From Palaeococcus ferrophilus DSM 13482 (GTDB taxonomy: Archaea > Methanobacteriota_B > Thermococci > Thermococcales > Thermococcaceae), in contig NZ_LANF01000009.1 in NCBI RefSeq assembly GCF_000966265.1, positions 151,236 through 215,235 of the forward strand: 64,000 bases of DNA, written 5' to 3'. A program made the position numbers and the translations under genes. Below the pieces are notes generated by a model. That model ran no database searches. It saw nothing but the letters and a program-made list of their open reading frames with translations, and was not told the DNA's origin. This document shows, in pieces, positions 8,941-17,441 of this stretch; the first letter of the stretch is position 1, and the number at the start of each line of letters is the position of its first letter.

Positions 8941-10515
8941 ATGAGGGCCCTTCCAGCGACTTTCATTATCTTCATTGTCCTTCTTTCTTCCTTCAGTGTT
9001 GCAGTAGCTGACAGCAGCTTCAACGAGACCATCAGCACGCCTGCCTTGGAGATGCCTTCTCTCACGATTTCAGATTACGTGAACAAAGCTCTCATCACGC
9101 TCAAGGCCTGGCGTTTCGACAGCACCGGCCTAATTGAGACTAACACGGGAATCTACGTTGATAAAAGGTTTTGGGACTGGCTTTCAGGCTCAATCCAAGA
9201 GAGCGCCAACCTCACCGACACGGCCCTCAAATGGGCTCAGGTGTTCAACCAGAAGGTTCAGAACGATGAACCAATCCAGTGGATCTTTATCACCTGGACA
9301 AAGCCGAACGAGAGGCTCAAGGAAGCCCTTGAAGCCCTCGGAGCTGAGGTGCTTTACGTTGACGACGACATCAATGCCATCTCGCTCAAGGCGAAGCCCT
9401 CGCTCATCAAGAACCTCGTATATTCACAGGCATTCGACTTTGATTATCGCTTCTACATCCGCGAGGTCTGGCCCGACCTCTACGTCGAGACCGGCCCCAC
9501 GATCTTGGAGAATGAGACCACATTCACTCCGGCTAACGTGACAATTACCCCTGAACAGGTTTCCGGCGCAATCTGGAATATCAAGCTCGTTAAGGCTGAC
9601 CTCGCCTGGAGTAAGGAGGGCATAACAGGCAAGGGCGTCACGGTCGCGGTTCTTGATACCGGTGTGGACTGTGACCACGTGATGCTCCAGGGAGCTTGTG
9701 TGGGCTTTGAGAACTTTGTAACTGACGAGCCTGCCAAAGATTTGAACGGTCATGGAACCCACGTCGCCGGTATCATCGCAGGGAGGCCTACCAAAGTCAC
9801 GTGGGAAGGAAAGCAGGTTTATGTGAGTGGTGTCGCTCCAGAGGCAAACATCCTCGCAGTCAAGGTTCTTGGCCAGAACGGCGGCGGCACGATGACGCAG
9901 ATCATCCAGGGCCTCGACTATGTTGTCGAGTGGAAGAAAAAGCACCCCGGCGAGCCGATAGTTATCAGCATGTCCCTTGGAAGTCCGTTCGGCTCTCCAC
10001 GCGACCCGATGGTACAGAAGGTCGAGCAGATCATCAGGGAGGAGCACATTCCTGCGATTATTGCCGCAGGGAATGAGTTCGCAGTCATAGATTCTCCAGG
10101 ACTTGCTTCGGGAGCCATTACAGTGGCTGCGGTGGATAGGGACATGAAAGTGGCGGACTTCAGCGGAAAGGGGCCGGGCCTAAACATCTACGACATCAAA
10201 CCCGACATCGCCGCACCAGGAGTGAAAATCCTCTCTGCAAAAGCAGGAACAAAGAACGAGTTCATCGCAATGTCGGGAACCAGCATGGCTACTCCACATG
10301 TGAGCGGTGTCGTGGCGCTGATTTTGCAGAAGCATGGCGATTTGACTCCAGAGACGATCAAACTCATTCTCGAAAAGACGGCCTACCCCTTGGATGGCAT
10401 TGACGCCCTGCCAACGTGGTCAGGAGCCGGAGTGGTTGATGCCTACGCCGCGGTCAAAGCCGAACCAAATGAAGCTGGAGGACTCATCGACTTCCTCAGG
10501 AGGTTGCTCGGATGA
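8941..10515 (+). CDS. Secreted subtilisin-like (S8) serine protease with propeptide
   Basis: 524 residues: signal peptide (1-23), an inhibitor-I9-like propeptide (about 110-175, with IQWIFITWTKP and ALGAEVLYVDDDINAISLKA), then the catalytic domain from about residue 210. The full catalytic set is present: Asp239 in VAVLDTGVD, His271 in NGHGTHVAG, oxyanion Asn378 in AAGNEF, and Ser448 in SGTSMATPHVSG. It is therefore expected to be an active, self-maturing exoprotease. It sits inside the operon of secreted proteins, suggesting that it processes one of them or the host S-layer. Its stop overlaps the next start (ATGA). Confidence 0.93.
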   Translation: MRALPATFIIFIVLLSSFSVAVADSSFNETISTPALEMPSLTISDYVNKALITLKAWRFDSTGLIETNTGIYVDKRFWDWLSGSIQESANLTDTALKWAQVFNQKVQNDEPIQWIFITWTKPNERLKEALEALGAEVLYVDDDINAISLKAKPSLIKNLVYSQAFDFDYRFYIREVWPDLYVETGPTILENETTFTPANVTITPEQVSGAIWNIKLVKADLAWSKEGITGKGVTVAVLDTGVDCDHVMLQGACVGFENFVTDEPAKDLNGHGTHVAGIIAGRPTKVTWEGKQVYVSGVAPEANILAVKVLGQNGGGTMTQIIQGLDYVVEWKKKHPGEPIVISMSLGSPFGSPRDPMVQKVEQIIREEHIPAIIAAGNEFAVIDSPGLASGAITVAAVDRDMKVADFSGKGPGLNIYDIKPDIAAPGVKILSAKAGTKNEFIAMSGTSMATPHVSGVVALILQKHGDLTPETIKLILEKTAYPLDGIDALPTWSGAGVVDAYAAVKAEPNEAGGLIDFLRRLLG

Positions 10516-10658
10516 AGAAGTTCATTATCTTCCTCCTGATTATCCTCCTCTTCACGCTCTTCCTAGTCGGCGTGCAGAAGTTCCTAGAGAACGTGAGCCT
10601 TGCAATAGCAATCGCCCTCGTGCTCCGCATCGTGGATGAGTATGTGGATGGTGATTAA
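10512..10658 (+). CDS. 48-residue membrane peptide
   Basis: The ATG overlaps the protease stop. The product starts MKKFIIFLLIILLFTLFLVG (one strong transmembrane helix) and continues VQKFLENVSLAIAIALVLRI, possibly a second helix, ending acidic (DEYVDGD). A similar peptide (43 residues, with ...NVQKILEK) follows the second cluster at 23097, suggesting related small partners. Function unknown. Confidence 0.6.
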   Translation: MKKFIIFLLIILLFTLFLVGVQKFLENVSLAIAIALVLRIVDEYVDGD

Positions 10659-10659
10659 C

Positions 10660-10913
10660 ATGTTCGGCCTCGAAGACCTTCCGTTTCCAGTCAAGCTCAT
10701 CATTGCAATTATCTTCGACGTAGTTGACGCACTAAATTGGCTTCCAGGCAGTGACGTGGTTGAAATGCCCATCGGGGGGCGATTGCATACCTGCTGACCG
10801 ACAACGTCGGAGCGATGGCAGCAGGAGCGGCGGATGGAATCCTTCCCGCACCAATCGACTTCATTCCAACAACAACCGCCCTCGTGCTCGCGGACCATAT
10901 GGGGTGGCTCTGA
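10660..10913 (+). pseudogene. Membrane protein gene broken by a 1-base homopolymer shift
   Basis: Begins MFGLEDLPFPVKLIIAIIFD (ATG 10660; an upstream ATG at 10642 is also in frame) and runs to VVEMPIGG. A run of six G (10774-10779) then shifts it into a frame that stops at once. Reading seven G gives a continuous ~84-residue product with AIAYLLTDNVGAMAAGAADG, ILPAPIDFIPTTTALVLADH, ending MGWL, i.e. two to three hydrophobic segments. The second half has no start of its own. Either sequencing error or recent inactivation; the intact form would be a small polytopic membrane protein of the surface operon. Confidence 0.6.
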
Positions 10914-10954
10914 GCGCTTTCTTTTTTCTCAATTCAACGTGAGAGGTGAGAAAA

Positions 10955-11338
10955 ATGGGGCTGCTCGCGATCATATTCCTCGTATTCATCATCACGTTTG
11001 CACTCGCGACGATGTGGTATTCCAGCGGTGAGGCTGCGTTCTTCCTAACTCTCGGCATAGTGGGCCTCGTCTTCTTTTGGGATCTCTCGTCCAACGGAGG
11101 CCAGTTCCTAGCCACACCAATCATCATGATCGGTGACTGGCTCGGCATCAGGCTCTGGACGGCGCTCTTCCTCTTCCTGACGACCTTAGGTGGCTATGTT
11201 TTCGGAAATTGGGGCAAAGCAATCGTCTTCCTCGTGCTGGCATTGATCATCCTTTACGCCCTCGGCCTCCTCGGACCGATAGCGAGCGGCGACCTGAGCG
11301 CGATCAAGCAGGCCGTCCAAGTCGGAGGTGGTGGGTGA
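10955..11338 (+). CDS. Polytopic membrane protein, 127 aa
   Basis: Four hydrophobic segments are visible (LLAIIFLVFIITFALATMW, FFLTLGIVGLVFFWDL, LWTALFLFLTTLGGYVFG, IVFLVLALIILYALGLLG), then a short polar tail. GAGGTGAG lies seven bases before ATG 10955; GTG at 10946 lies inside that ribosome site and is unlikely. The stop overlaps the next ATG. No family recognised; it probably belongs to the membrane complex encoded by this operon. Confidence 0.75.
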   Translation: MGLLAIIFLVFIITFALATMWYSSGEAAFFLTLGIVGLVFFWDLSSNGGQFLATPIIMIGDWLGIRLWTALFLFLTTLGGYVFGNWGKAIVFLVLALIILYALGLLGPIASGDLSAIKQAVQVGGGG

Positions 11339-12054
11339 TGTACAATCCCTCCCTCGCCGCCGCGACCTCACAGGCAGTCATGCTGAGCGTCTTTGTCGTA
11401 GTAGCGGCGTTCTTTGCTTACTTCGTCACCTCCAGAAGGGCCGACGTATTTGGAGCCATCCTGCTCATGCTCCTCGCCGTATTCCTCGCAAAGAACTACT
11501 ATTATCTCGTCTACGCCGCCGGTGCGATGCTCGTCCTTGCTACTGTGGCTTATATCACCAGCTATGATGAAGGGACAGTATCAGGGGCGCTGTTTTGGGC
11601 CGGAATCGGCCTCTTCGCCTCGCTCATGATATTCTACGTCATGCCCGAAACAATCAAGATGGGGCAGGATCAGGCATTCATCTACATCGTGCTCGTCCCG
11701 AGCTTCCTCATTGTCCTTATTTCGGACTGGAAAGGAAAATTCAACTTCGAGTGGGAGAACGCGCTCGCCATCCTTGCTCCAGTCTTCTTCGCCCTGGCAT
11801 TTGTCAGCATGGTGGGGGTATCACACATCATTTGGGGAGCGGCGATCATGCTCTTTGCTGTCATACTCGAATACCTCAATGCAGGATTTGTCTCGACGGT
11901 GGCTTTCGTCAGTGGCTTCATCATCTGGCTCGACGATGTTGTCGGATATTCGCTTTACCCTGACCACGGAAACCTGGCAGCATTACACCTCCTTGGCCCA
12001 ATAGGAGCGGGCCTCGTACTCATCTACATATACTTACTCGTGTGGGGTGATTGA
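11338..12054 (+). CDS. Polytopic membrane protein, 238 aa
   Basis: Starts MYNPSLAAATSQAVML at the ATG overlapping the previous stop (TGATG). About seven to eight transmembrane helices cover almost the whole length, with few charged loops (TSRRADVFG, SDWKGKFNFEWEN). I do not recognise it. Its place between small membrane proteins and upstream of the ATPase suggests it is the main integral membrane component of the element's putative secretion or surface apparatus. Confidence 0.8.
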   Translation: MYNPSLAAATSQAVMLSVFVVVAAFFAYFVTSRRADVFGAILLMLLAVFLAKNYYYLVYAAGAMLVLATVAYITSYDEGTVSGALFWAGIGLFASLMIFYVMPETIKMGQDQAFIYIVLVPSFLIVLISDWKGKFNFEWENALAILAPVFFALAFVSMVGVSHIIWGAAIMLFAVILEYLNAGFVSTVAFVSGFIIWLDDVVGYSLYPDHGNLAALHLLGPIGAGLVLIYIYLLVWGD

Positions 12055-12055
12055 A

Positions 12056-12739
12056 GTGAGAAAGAAAGCTCTCGCTCTAGTGTTTATTTTGATTTTAGCC
12101 GCTCCAGCCGTCTCGGCCCTGAGCCTGAAGGACCTACTCAAAGGGAGCATGGACGCAGCCCTCGACCTGTTCAAAAGAGAAATCTCACCAATAGACGGCT
12201 ACAAATGCGTCAGCAAAGCCGAATCCATCATCCTTGAAGGGGCGCACTGGTATAATCCCGATTATTACATCTACGCCGAAAATGCAACCGTGGAGTTCTC
12301 ATGGTGGATTCCAAGGCACGTTGACGTCAAAGCAAAGGCATATAGGGTTTATTTTGGCCTCTTTGCCCTCCAGGTTGAGGAAAACGACGACATCTGGTGG
12401 ACGTGGTGGAGACCCTATGGAAGCAAAGGGCCAGGACTCGGAGCCTTTTGGGTCAGCGGTTTCGACTGGAAGAGAAGTGGAGTCAGCGAGGCAAAGAAGG
12501 CGTGCATCGCCTATGATCTGCCAAAGAGCGAGGACATCCTGAGCCTCGACTACGAGAACATGACCATCCTCGAAAACGGAACCGTGCAGATCGTTCTTGA
12601 GAACGGGACAGAGCTCTTCAGGGACTTTGATGAGGTTTTCAAGATTAAAGAGATCAGAACGGGAAGTTTTGAGTTCAAGCACCTGATTGGGCCGCTCTAT
12701 CTTGTTAGGAAGAAAGATGAGGAAGGAGGTGAAGAGTGA
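12056..12739 (+). CDS. Secreted or membrane-anchored protein of unknown function
   Basis: About 227 residues with an N-terminal signal peptide (VRKKALALVFILILAAPAVS). The mature part is Trp/Tyr-rich (WWIPRHVDV, DDIWWTWWRPYGS) and has two cysteines (YKCVS, KKACIAYD) that might form a disulfide outside the cell, and two NxT/NxS sequons. GTG 12056 has GGGGTGA six bases upstream; GTG 12047 overlaps that site and the previous gene. Its stop overlaps the next start. Confidence 0.75.
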   Translation: MRKKALALVFILILAAPAVSALSLKDLLKGSMDAALDLFKREISPIDGYKCVSKAESIILEGAHWYNPDYYIYAENATVEFSWWIPRHVDVKAKAYRVYFGLFALQVEENDDIWWTWWRPYGSKGPGLGAFWVSGFDWKRSGVSEAKKACIAYDLPKSEDILSLDYENMTILENGTVQIVLENGTELFRDFDEVFKIKEIRTGSFEFKHLIGPLYLVRKKDEEGGEE

Positions 12740-13038
12740 TGGATATAAAGAGGGGTCTGATTCTATCCGCCCTGTATGCTGTGCCGTTTTGGATAATTGC
12801 AGGACCTCCAGCGAGTGACATTGGACACGCCATACTGATTCCAATATACGTCGCAATCAGCTTCATACTCGCCGGCATCGTGATGGTGGTTGGCGCAAAG
12901 TTCTTCGACCTCGACATAATACCGTGGGGGCTCATTATTCTCGCCAGCCCGCTGTTTGCAGTGCCCTTCACTCTGATTCCAGGGCTCTGGTACGTGCCGG
13001 CGGCGGTGATTTTCGTCATCGGGCTGATAGGGGGGTAA
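12739..13038 (+). CDS. Small polytopic membrane protein, 99 aa
   Basis: ATG at 12739 overlaps the previous stop (TGATG). Three to four hydrophobic stretches: GLILSALYAVPFWIIAG, ILIPIYVAISFILAGIVMVV, IPWGLIILASPLFAVPF and WYVPAAVIFVIGLIGG. No family assigned; part of the chain of small membrane proteins in this operon. Confidence 0.72.
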   Translation: MDIKRGLILSALYAVPFWIIAGPPASDIGHAILIPIYVAISFILAGIVMVVGAKFFDLDIIPWGLIILASPLFAVPFTLIPGLWYVPAAVIFVIGLIGG

Positions 13039-13041
13039 GCT

Positions 13042-13194
13042 ATGGACGAGGTTACCAAGCTTGAACGCATGCTCGAGGTCAACAGGGCGCTTAAGGAGAG
13101 GTTTGCACGGGAGGAAGCCCGCATCCTGCGCCTCCTCAAGCAGGCAAAGCAAGCAAAGATGAAAGGGGTGAATGAGCGTGGAACCCGCGCCTGA
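13042..13194 (+). CDS. Short charged coiled-coil protein, 50 aa
   Basis: ATG at 13042, four bases after the previous stop. The product (MDEVTKLERMLEVNRALKER...) is almost entirely helical, charged and heptad-like up to KQAKQAKMKG. It overlaps the next gene by 23 bp. It may be a soluble adaptor for one of the membrane proteins, but that is inference from position only. Confidence 0.55.
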   Translation: MDEVTKLERMLEVNRALKERFAREEARILRLLKQAKQAKMKGVNERGTRA

Positions 13195-14083
13195 GGTCAG
13201 AGAAGACATCCGCGCCGAGCTCGCGGCGAAGGTCGAGGGGAAAGAAAGCCAGAAAAGCAGGGTACTCAAGCTCACACTAATCGGCATTGGCGCCGGCGCA
13301 GTCGCTGGCCTCGTGATGCTCGCCTTTCCAGGGTTCTACGACACGCTCGTCCAGGTACACGAAAGCCTGGCCGCGCCTAGATATTCATTCTATGTATTAA
13401 TCGGTAGCATCCTCTTCGTCGAGTTCATGAGGGCGACTTGGGTCGAGTCGGCGAAAGCCCGCTCAAAGAGGCTCATCCCGCTCACATCACCCGAAATGGA
13501 AATTTGGGTCAAGGAAAAGCCGCTCCTCGGCCTCAAGTTCCCGTTCACGAGCAGGGAAGTCAAGAGCCGCAAGATAAAGCCCCACATTGTGGAAACGGAG
13601 TTGGGCTGGCGCGTGTATCCGAACAAGTCCCTCCTCTCGCCACAGTGGGACGGTGAGATCTACTTCATCCCGTATGATTCAATACATGGCTACGGCAACA
13701 CGAGGGTCATCAGCGCCAGGAAACCAAGCCAACCAACTTACTACGAGACCGACCCCGTGACCGGTGAGGCCATTCCGGTCTACGTGTGGGAGCCCATAGA
13801 TTTGGGCGAGGAAAAGTACATGAGAGCGCAGAAGGAAATCGCCTACCTCCAGGCCGAGAACCGCATCCTCCAGGAATACGCTGCCAGGGGCTACGAGCTG
13901 GCCAAGACCATTAGCCAAATTCCGCAGGAGTTCTTCGAGGAACTCTCCAACAGAGGCTTCGAGAAGGCGAAGCAGATCCTCGACATTATGGGCAAGGGCT
14001 TCTTCAGCGAAGTCGGGAAGATCAAGAAGGAAGAGATCTCCGCCATTTTGGAAGCAATCAAGAAAGACCGCGAGGCCTGGTGA
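13172..14083 (+). CDS. Membrane protein with large cytoplasmic domain, 303 aa
   Basis: A polar N-terminus (~30 residues) precedes two transmembrane helices (about 32-52, LTLIGIGAGAVAGLVMLAFP, and 66-86, YSFYVLIGSILFVEFM). A soluble beta-containing domain follows and then a helical coiled-coil region (MRAQKEIAYLQAENRILQEY) to the C-terminus, which ends in Lys/Glu-rich helices. AAAGGGGTGA precedes the ATG. The topology suits an inner component that docks a cytoplasmic ATPase such as the one encoded at 14818. Family not recognised. Confidence 0.75.
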   Translation: MSVEPAPEVREDIRAELAAKVEGKESQKSRVLKLTLIGIGAGAVAGLVMLAFPGFYDTLVQVHESLAAPRYSFYVLIGSILFVEFMRATWVESAKARSKRLIPLTSPEMEIWVKEKPLLGLKFPFTSREVKSRKIKPHIVETELGWRVYPNKSLLSPQWDGEIYFIPYDSIHGYGNTRVISARKPSQPTYYETDPVTGEAIPVYVWEPIDLGEEKYMRAQKEIAYLQAENRILQEYAARGYELAKTISQIPQEFFEELSNRGFEKAKQILDIMGKGFFSEVGKIKKEEISAILEAIKKDREAW

Positions 14084-14275
14084 CTCTTTCGTTTTTCAAT
14101 TTCCGCCGTGAAAGGGGCCGGACGTGAGTAGGGGTTCCGAAAGCGTCCGCCCCCACGGCAACGTCGGCCCGTGTGGGCCAAAAGGGCCGCGAGGTGATCA
14201 AGTCAAAGGCTGGCTTGATGGAGTGAAGGCCACACATCACGGGAATCGAGCATTGGAGTCGGGGGAGGTGAAAAT
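14084..14275 (+). other. Non-coding GC-rich gap with strong hairpins inside the operon
   Basis: A T-rich stretch (CTTTCGTTTTTC) follows the previous stop. Positions about 14112-14185 then form two strong hairpins: CGGACG pairs with CGTCCG, extended by GGGG/CCCC across one C-C mismatch, and CGGCCC pairs with GGGCCG. No TATA box lies between here and the next gene, so the region is probably transcribed through. It could be a processed small RNA or an mRNA stability or attenuation element; no known class was recognised. Confidence 0.35.
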
Positions 14276-14821
14276 GTGGCGAACGGGTTAGTCCTAAGTA
14301 GGTTTGAGTATATCTCCCGTTTGAAGGCCGAAGCGGCCGAGGATGGGGAAGCCAAGTACCTAGACCTCGCTCTTTCTCTCATGGAAAAGGCGACACAGCT
14401 TGAGGAGGAGATGGAAAAAGTCCCTGGCATTTACAAGGAGAAAAAGCTCGAAATTGCACTTTCCACGATAGAGCAGTACAAGCAGGCAAACGAGCTCCTC
14501 ATCAAGGCGATTTTGGTTGGCGAGAGTGCAGAGATGGCATTGAGAAAGCTCGAAAGGATGCTGAGTTCAAGAGCGACGCTGAGGACGAAGATTATCGCAG
14601 TCCTCTACGGTGAGACCGAACCAGTAGGCCCCTCCGAGCTCGCCGAGCGCTTCGGCATCTCGGCACAGGCAGTACATCAGGCACTCCAGGAGCTCGACAA
14701 GCTTAAGGTCGTAGAGAAGGACGAGAAAGGCCACTACAAGCTCCGTGACGGCGTGATGGACGAGGTGTTTCGGCTTCTCTGGCAGAGCGTTGCAGAGCTC
14801 AAGGCGAGGGGAGGCGTATGA
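14276..14821 (+). CDS. Coiled-coil plus winged-helix DNA-binding protein
   Basis: 181 residues. The first ~95 residues are helical (LDLALSLMEKATQLEEEMEK, KLEIALSTIEQYKQANELLI); residues ~105-165 form a winged helix-turn-helix with VGPSELAERFGISAQAVHQA as the HTH, then LDKLKVVEKDEKGHYKLRD as the wing. GTG at 14276 follows GGGGGAGGTGAAAAT at good spacing; the ATG two bases before is out of frame. Its stop overlaps the ATPase start. It may regulate the operon or recruit DNA to the ATPase. Confidence 0.8.
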   Translation: MANGLVLSRFEYISRLKAEAAEDGEAKYLDLALSLMEKATQLEEEMEKVPGIYKEKKLEIALSTIEQYKQANELLIKAILVGESAEMALRKLERMLSSRATLRTKIIAVLYGETEPVGPSELAERFGISAQAVHQALQELDKLKVVEKDEKGHYKLRDGVMDEVFRLLWQSVAELKARGGV

Positions 14822-16071
14822 TGAGTGCATATCTCGACCGCTTCGTCGTCCAGCCGCAGGAAATCAAAATCGACCAGCCAAGAACTCATGCCGTGGGAAT
14901 TACCCGAGGCAGGAATTTCGTTTACGTGTCCGCCGACATGGTGCATCGCTATATCTCCGGCCAGACTAACGCAGGGAAAACCACCCTTGCACAGACGCTC
15001 ATGGAAGTTGACTTCCTCCGTGGGCGAAAAGTCGTCGAGATAGAGCCTGCCCTTGAGGCGAAGAACGAGAGAGCCTTCATGAATTTGCCAAACGATGACG
15101 ATGTAATGCTCGAGGTCCTCAACAAGTACTTCCACCTTGAGCCAAGACCCTTCAAGGCCATCGTATACTCTCCAGCGACGCGGAAGTACAGGGCTTTCAT
15201 GAAGAACGACGAGGGGATCCGCTCGAAGTTCTACAAGTCGCTCAAAATCACCGAGCCCGACGTTGTAGACCTCATCCCGGCCATTTTCCCTGGTGGATCC
15301 ATTGAAAGGCTCATCATCAACAAGGCATATAAGAAATACACTGAAGAGATCCGGCCAAAGAGGAAAGAGCGCTCTATATCAGAATTCCTGGAAGTCTTCG
15401 AGGAGGTCGGAAAAGAGGCAAACTTCAGCAGCTTCACCCTGCTCAAGCTCGAATACATAGCGAGCGTCCTCCACAGCAACGGAGAGTACAAAATAGATGA
15501 AATACTCAAGAAAAAAGACGAGATCAGCGTTTTCACGTTCACTTTCATAAGGGACCCGCTCGAAAGGTACCTGTGGGCCATGGCCATTCTCAACATTATC
15601 TATGACAGATGGGAGTATCTCAAGCGGAAAGAAGATATTCTGAGCTTCTATGTAGCCGATGCCCATCTGCTCGCACCAAAGAAGAAGAAAGACATGATCG
15701 ACACCCTCGCCAGGTACCAGGAGCGCATGAAACAGAACTTGCAAGTCTACTCAAGAATCTCGCGAGGAAAAGGGCTATTGTGGACATTTGACAGTCAGGA
15801 ATTCGACGACCTTGACGATGTCGTGGTTGCACAGTGCCAAGAGAGGTTCATCAAACGCATGAGGAACCGGGAAGTTGCCGACAGGCTGAAGCTCGACCAC
15901 ACAGAGCTGCGGAGGCTCGACAAGAAGTTCGCATACTTCGATGATGGCTACATGGTCAAGAAAATCCTCGTCAGGCCACCCATGAGCCGGAAGGCCCGCT
16001 CCGGAGAATTTCTTCCGATACACTTCATCAAGGAATACGAGAGGTGGGAGAATGAGGAAGCGAATTATTAG
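14818..16071 (+). CDS. HerA/FtsK-superfamily-type P-loop ATPase
   Basis: 417 residues. Walker A is GQTNAGKTT (residues 48-56), preceded by a hydrophobic strand (MVHRYIS); the probable Walker B strand is DILSFYVADAHLL, ending in Asp rather than the usual Asp-Glu. A later block (LLWTFDSQEFDDLDDVVVAQ) resembles the sensor/Q region of HerA-like ATPases. It overlaps both neighbours (ATGATG start and a 20-bp overlap with the next gene), tying it to the membrane proteins on both sides. The likely role is powering transport of DNA or protein across the membrane, as proposed for the conserved ATPase of pT26-2-like elements. No relaxase was seen. Confidence 0.75.
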   Translation: MMSAYLDRFVVQPQEIKIDQPRTHAVGITRGRNFVYVSADMVHRYISGQTNAGKTTLAQTLMEVDFLRGRKVVEIEPALEAKNERAFMNLPNDDDVMLEVLNKYFHLEPRPFKAIVYSPATRKYRAFMKNDEGIRSKFYKSLKITEPDVVDLIPAIFPGGSIERLIINKAYKKYTEEIRPKRKERSISEFLEVFEEVGKEANFSSFTLLKLEYIASVLHSNGEYKIDEILKKKDEISVFTFTFIRDPLERYLWAMAILNIIYDRWEYLKRKEDILSFYVADAHLLAPKKKKDMIDTLARYQERMKQNLQVYSRISRGKGLLWTFDSQEFDDLDDVVVAQCQERFIKRMRNREVADRLKLDHTELRRLDKKFAYFDDGYMVKKILVRPPMSRKARSGEFLPIHFIKEYERWENEEANY

Positions 16072-17176
16072 TGTCTTACTCATAATAATATATATAGGAA
16101 TATTGGAAAGCGCTGCGGCCATGAGTCAAACATTGAAACTCGATATTAGCAGTGAGGTATATATTGATAACATGCTCATCACAATAGATAAGAACAAACT
16201 CGACAACCGCACCGCCGCGATTATTGATTACCAGAACAGAACCTACCTCGTTTGGGAAAATGAAAACATGACAATCGCAAATTACACAATCAAAGTTACC
16301 CCGTTCAAGGACTACGTTTACCTCGTGGTTTCCGCGCCCTTCAAATTCACCATTCGCTATCCAGTAGAAGAAAACCAAACCTCCACAAACACCACCGTCG
16401 CCAATCAAACGAGCTCAAATCAAACGGTCATCCCAAACACCACCACGCCGGCTCCTGGACCTGCTAACCTTACAGCAAATTATACATGCTCCAGCGTCGA
16501 GGAGTGTCAAAGAATCATCGACCAGCTCGAGGCAGAGCTCGAAAAGGAGAAACAGGAAAAAGCCGCGCTTGAGCGACAGATACAGTATCTCAAGCAGCAA
16601 CTGAATCTCACAGAGCTCGAAAAGCAACAGTATGAGCAGCAAATCAAAATACTCGAGCAGGCCCTCGAGGAGAAGAACAAGCGCATACGTGAATTAGAGA
16701 GACAGATCGAGGAACTGCAGGCGCAGCAGTGGAGTTGGGAAACCTTCCGCGAGAAGAGCGAGGAACAGTACCTTCTCTGGACGCCATACCTCTTCCCGGC
16801 CGTGTTAGGAAGCCTCGTCGTATACTATCGCAGATACAAGCGGACGAAGAAGTACGCCGAGGTCATGATAGACCAGAAGGCCAGGGAGCTGAAAGAGGAG
16901 CTCCTGAGTGAGTACCTAAAGAAGGACATCCTGAGGGCCAAGATCGAGACCATCGTTGATGATCCGAACCTCCTCGTAATCCTGAGGACCATCATCCCGC
17001 AGCTGACCGGCTCGAGCGAGATCACGAAAGGTGACATCCTGAACATCGACATCGACCAGGTCGCCGAGCTCGCGAGAAAGAAGTTCCTGCTGAAGGAGAA
17101 CCGCGTTGAATACCTGAAGAAGAAGCTCGCCGAACTCAAAGAGCAGATAAAGGAGGAGGTGGGCGAAGATGTTTGA
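16052..17176 (+). CDS. Secreted-domain / coiled-coil / transmembrane / cytoplasmic protein
   Basis: 374 residues with clear modules: signal peptide (1-23), a small extracellular beta domain (~25-105), a Thr/Asn-rich sequon-dense linker (~107-145), a long coiled coil (~150-225, EKEKQEKAALERQIQYLKQQ), a transmembrane helix (~240-258, YLFPAVLGSLVVYY) and a cytoplasmic helical domain (~260-374). It spans the membrane and has a rigid stalk outside, so it could carry a surface structure and contact the ATPase encoded just upstream, whose 3' end it overlaps. Unknown family. Confidence 0.8.
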   Translation: MRKRIISVLLIIIYIGILESAAAMSQTLKLDISSEVYIDNMLITIDKNKLDNRTAAIIDYQNRTYLVWENENMTIANYTIKVTPFKDYVYLVVSAPFKFTIRYPVEENQTSTNTTVANQTSSNQTVIPNTTTPAPGPANLTANYTCSSVEECQRIIDQLEAELEKEKQEKAALERQIQYLKQQLNLTELEKQQYEQQIKILEQALEEKNKRIRELERQIEELQAQQWSWETFREKSEEQYLLWTPYLFPAVLGSLVVYYRRYKRTKKYAEVMIDQKARELKEELLSEYLKKDILRAKIETIVDDPNLLVILRTIIPQLTGSSEITKGDILNIDIDQVAELARKKFLLKENRVEYLKKKLAELKEQIKEEVGEDV

Positions 17177-17441
17177 ATGGTTCTTCTTCCTTTCCCTTGC
17201 TTTGAGCGGCTGGCTAATCTACGAGATCACAAAAGACAAAGTGAGGGGCTACGGCAGATATTGGGTCACGATGAACGTCGAGGGCGACGCGGACCGGCTC
17301 GAGTACCTCATCAAGCAACTCGCCAAGGACCAGAAGATCAAGATTCGCAGTTTCAAAATCAGCGCCGAAAAGCCTTCCAAGCCGAAGAGGAAAAAGTTTT
17401 TTGGACGAACCACTAAAAAAGAAGAGGTGGGTCCCAAATGA
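17169..17441 (+). CDS. Small membrane-anchored protein, 90 aa
   Basis: One N-terminal transmembrane helix (MFEWFFFLSLALSGWLIYEI), then a small alpha/beta-looking domain (YWVTMNVEGDADRLEYLIKQ) and a very basic tail (KPKRKKFFGRTTKKEE). It overlaps both neighbours, so it is translationally coupled. The basic tail could bind nucleic acid or acidic lipids; no family assigned. Confidence 0.7.
   Translation: MFEWFFFLSLALSGWLIYEITKDKVRGYGRYWVTMNVEGDADRLEYLIKQLAKDQKIKIRSFKISAEKPSKPKRKKFFGRTTKKEEVGPK

Noticed and set aside
14818..16071. Viral A32-type genome-packaging ATPase
   Set aside because: Walker A fits, but without any capsid gene in the element a packaging role cannot be claimed; described as HerA/FtsK-like only.
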